Shown: in pieces, positions 61,716 to 64,000 of the stretch
Layout of the letters: each line of letters begins with the position of its first letter
Position numbering within the stretch: position 1 is the first letter of the stretch
From: CAZSDU01 sp964429135
GTDB taxonomy: Bacteria; Bacteroidota; Bacteroidia; Bacteroidales; FEN-979
Reading direction: 5' to 3'
Assembly: GCA_964429135.1 (NCBI GenBank)
Contig: CAYSAU010000016.1
Coordinates: 16,459-80,458, forward strand
Length of the DNA stretch: 64,000 bases
Program-made: the position numbers and the translations under genes
Notes under the pieces: model-generated
The model's database searches: none
What the model was told of the DNA's origin: nothing
What the model saw: only the letters and a program-made list of their open reading frames with translations

Positions 61716-62651
61716 ATGTGTCCATCCATTAATCAGGGCAGGTTAGAACAATTTTCTTCGCTGGAATTTTTTGCCAGACAGGTTGTTGAAGGTTTTATTA
61801 CAGGCTTGCATAAAAGCCCTTTTCATGGATTTTCCGTTGAATTTGCTGAACACCGTCTATACAATACGGGGGAGTCGGTCAGAAATATTGACTGGAAACT
61901 TTATGGCCGTAGTGACAGATTATTCGTTAAAAGATATGAGGAAGAAACAAATCTGAGATGTCAGATTTTAATTGATCACTCCTCTTCCATGCATTTCCCT
62001 GTTCTGGATCATGCTGATATTGATCATCCGGATAAAATCACTTTTGCCGTATATACTGCAGCGACACTAATTCATTTATTCCGTAAACAGAGGGATGCTT
62101 CCGGCATCAGTGTCTTTTCAGACAGTATTGACTTGCATACACATTCAAAATCAAGCCAAGTTCATCTTAAATATTTGTATCAGGAACTTGAAAAACTACT
62201 GATCCCGTATGCGTTAGAAAGAAGGAAACAGACAGCAGCAGCCTCCGCCCTTCACGAACTGGCTGAGCGTATTCATCAGCGATCCCTGGTTATAATCTTC
62301 AGTGATATGTTTGAAAATACTGCCCAGGCTGATGATGTCTTTTCCGCACTTCAGCATTTGAGACATAATAAACATGAGGTCATCCTCTTTCATGTGGTGG
62401 ATAAAAGCAAGGAGATTGAATTTGACTTTGCAAACCGTCCTTCCAAATTTATTGATATGGAAACCGGAAAACAATTAAAGATACACCCTTCCCAGTTGCG
62501 TGCACGTTATGTTGAAGCCATTGAGAAGTACAAAAAGGAATTGTTTCTTCGCTGCGGACAATATCAGATCGATTTTGTGGAAACTGATATCAATTCCGGT
62601 TTTGAGCAGGTTCTGCTGCCATTTCTTATGAAGCGCTCCAGGTTGTTCTAG
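61716..62651 (+). CDS. DUF58 domain protein with VWA-like fold
   Basis: A 311-residue protein of the DUF58 family, with no membrane helix. The family motif GESVRNIDWKLYGRSDRLFVK is visible (core VRNIDWKLYGR), followed by a VWA-like metal site LIDHSSSM and a later IIFSDMFEN. DUF58 proteins usually lie between MoxR ATPases and BatA-type VWA membrane proteins. Here the partner genes are not adjacent; the BatA-type protein is 10 kb away. Exact function unknown. Confidence 0.85.
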   Translation: MCPSINQGRLEQFSSLEFFARQVVEGFITGLHKSPFHGFSVEFAEHRLYNTGESVRNIDWKLYGRSDRLFVKRYEEETNLRCQILIDHSSSMHFPVLDHADIDHPDKITFAVYTAATLIHLFRKQRDASGISVFSDSIDLHTHSKSSQVHLKYLYQELEKLLIPYALERRKQTAAASALHELAERIHQRSLVIIFSDMFENTAQADDVFSALQHLRHNKHEVILFHVVDKSKEIEFDFANRPSKFIDMETGKQLKIHPSQLRARYVEAIEKYKKELFLRCGQYQIDFVETDINSGFEQVLLPFLMKRSRLF

Positions 62652-62659
62652 TTTTTTCC

Positions 62660-62667
62660 TAATTTTG
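62660..62667 (+). promoter_or_regulatory. -7 element for valS
   Basis: TAATTTTG, 25 bp before the valS ATG at 62693. Confidence 0.6.
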
Positions 62668-62692
62668 CGCCTCTGTTAAATCTGCTGAAATC

Positions 62693-64000
62693 ATGGAAAT
62701 TGCCTCCAAGTATGATCCCACACTGGTGGAAGATAAATGGTACGCTTACTGGCTGGATCATCAGTATTTCAAATCTGTCCCTGATGTAAGGGAAGCATTC
62801 TGTATCGTCATTCCTCCTCCTAATGTCACCGGTGTACTGCATATGGGTCATATGCTTAATAATACGATCCAGGATGTTTTAATCCGCCGTGCGCGGATGA
62901 TGGGGAAAAATGCCTGCTGGGTACCTGGTACCGATCATGCTTCTATTGCTACTGAAGCCAAGGTTGTCGCCATGCTCAGGGAAAAGGGAGTTGAAAAAAA
63001 CGCATTGAGCCGCGATGAATTTCTTCAATATGCCTGGGAATGGAAAGCAAAACATGGGGGAATCATCCTTGAGCAGTTAAAAAAGCTCGGAGCATCCTGT
63101 GATTGGGATCGTACATGTTTTACGATGGATGAGGCTTTATATGATTCCGTGATCGATGTGTTTATTGACCTATACAAGAAAGGCCTGATATACCGGGGAG
63201 TACGCATGGTGAACTGGGATCCCAAAGCCCTGACCGCAGTATCAGATGAGGAGGTGATCTATAAGGAAGTCAATTCTAAACTTTATTACGTAAGATATAA
63301 AGTAGAAGGGGAGGACAATACCTGGGTAACCATAGCCACTACCCGTCCCGAGACTATCCTCGGTGATACTGCCATCTGTGTTCATCCGGAAGATGATCGT
63401 TACCGCCACCTTCAGGGGAAACGCATTCTCGTACCTTTGGTCAACCGTTCCATTCCCGTGATTTTCGATGCTTATGTTGACCGGGAATTCGGCACGGGAG
63501 CGCTGAAGGTGACCCCGGCCCATGACATCAATGACTATAAACTGGGGTTGAAATATAAGCTGGAAGTGATCGATACATTCAACCCGGATGGAACGATGAG
63601 CCAAGCCGCTCAACGCTTTATCGGGGAGGATCGTTTTACAGTCAGGGAAAAAATTTCGAAAGCGCTGGAAGATCAGGGACACCTAGTGAAAATTGAGGAT
63701 TATACCAATAAGGTTGGTTTTTCGGAACGCACGGATGAAGCGATAGAACCCCGGATTTCTGTCCAGTGGTTTATGCGGATGAAGGAAATGGCGAAGCCCG
63801 CCCTGGACCTGGTTGAAAATGACGCTGTCAGTTTCCATCCCATGAAGTACAAAAATATGTACAGGCACTGGATGGAAAATGTGACCGACTGGTGTATCTC
63901 AAGGCAACTCTGGTGGGGACAGAGAATCCCGGCCTGGTATCTTCCCGATGGGGAATTTGTTGTTGCCAAAACCAGAGAAGAGGCTTGGAAAATTGTCCAA
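62693..64000 (+). CDS. valS: Valyl-tRNA synthetase (3'-truncated by window edge)
   Basis: The first 436 codons of ValRS, open to the last base of the window. The class I signature appears as PPPNVTGVLHMGH (HIGH motif as HMGH). The tRNA-dependent editing domain follows (ATTRPETILGDTAI, GALKVTPAHDINDY), then ISVQWFMRM and WCISRQLWWGQRIPAW of the catalytic core. The KMSKS loop is beyond the window. Start chosen at the ATG after a good promoter element. It charges tRNA-Val. Confidence 0.97.
   Translation, partial: MEIASKYDPTLVEDKWYAYWLDHQYFKSVPDVREAFCIVIPPPNVTGVLHMGHMLNNTIQDVLIRRARMMGKNACWVPGTDHASIATEAKVVAMLREKGVEKNALSRDEFLQYAWEWKAKHGGIILEQLKKLGASCDWDRTCFTMDEALYDSVIDVFIDLYKKGLIYRGVRMVNWDPKALTAVSDEEVIYKEVNSKLYYVRYKVEGEDNTWVTIATTRPETILGDTAICVHPEDDRYRHLQGKRILVPLVNRSIPVIFDAYVDREFGTGALKVTPAHDINDYKLGLKYKLEVIDTFNPDGTMSQAAQRFIGEDRFTVREKISKALEDQGHLVKIEDYTNKVGFSERTDEAIEPRISVQWFMRMKEMAKPALDLVENDAVSFHPMKYKNMYRHWMENVTDWCISRQLWWGQRIPAWYLPDGEFVVAKTREEAWKIVQ

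Overview
The window is a chromosomal segment of a Bacteroidota (Bacteroidetes) genome, probably a Bacteroidales-like lineage. The evidence is the recurring TAnnTTTG promoter element at the expected place before tRNAs and genes, and typical lineage genes: DUF2851, a BatA-type VWA protein, a GG-Bacteroidales RiPP system, and ComEC without a catalytic metallo-beta-lactamase motif. Both ends cut genes: maf on the left and valS on the right. No phage, insertion sequence or CRISPR array was seen.

Layout. 1-6.5 kb: maf end, a secreted protein, surE-lpxB, a TPR protein, comEC and tRNA-Asp. 6.6-10.9 kb: a KdpE/KdpD-like two-component pair divergent from the kup potassium transporter, with a KdpE-type direct repeat and a palindrome between them. 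10.9-13.4 kb: rny, a structured RNA that looks like 6S RNA, zapA and a small coiled-coil gene. 13.5-19 kb: DUF2851, a ComEA-like HhH protein, a rhomboid protease, an S41 protease and sucC. 19.1-23.4 kb: a LolD-type ATPase and a 1221-residue protein built from 18 TPR-like repeats of about 60 residues. 23.4-33 kb: three histidine kinases (two soluble hybrids), a membrane metallophosphoesterase, a fused aconitase/isopropylmalate-dehydratase-family enzyme and tRNA-Ser. 33-36 kb: a four-helix-bundle gene, tRNA-Pro, and an acetyltransferase overlapping a KamA-type radical SAM gene.

The most interesting region is 36.0-48.2 kb, a sigma54-controlled RiPP (modified peptide) system. A 71-residue GG-leader precursor peptide, a radical SAM/SPASM maturase, a pseudo-radical-SAM partner, an FtsX/MacB-type permease, a C39-peptidase ABC exporter and a LolD/MacB-type ATPase form one leftward operon. 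Facing it are an NtrC-type sigma54 activator and its NtrY-type kinase. Reading the DNA shows a 40-bp pair of 19-bp palindromes (GTGTC-N9-GACAC, joined by TA) in two places: upstream of the precursor and between the regulator and a divergent unknown gene (36031-36792). Each pair lies exactly 63 bp from a -24/-12 promoter, and both intervals carry ATTGA-N3-TCAAT at the same offset. This ties the unknown 253-residue membrane-anchored protein to the peptide regulon.

48.2-64 kb returns to mainly housekeeping genes: a CsgG-domain protein with a BatA/VWA protein, gdhA, a WG-repeat protein, a YwqK-type lipoprotein, marC, trmN6-rimM-rpsP, a DUF2231 membrane protein, dnaE, trxA, a DUF58 protein and the start of valS. 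All assignments are from reading the sequence; no database search was run.
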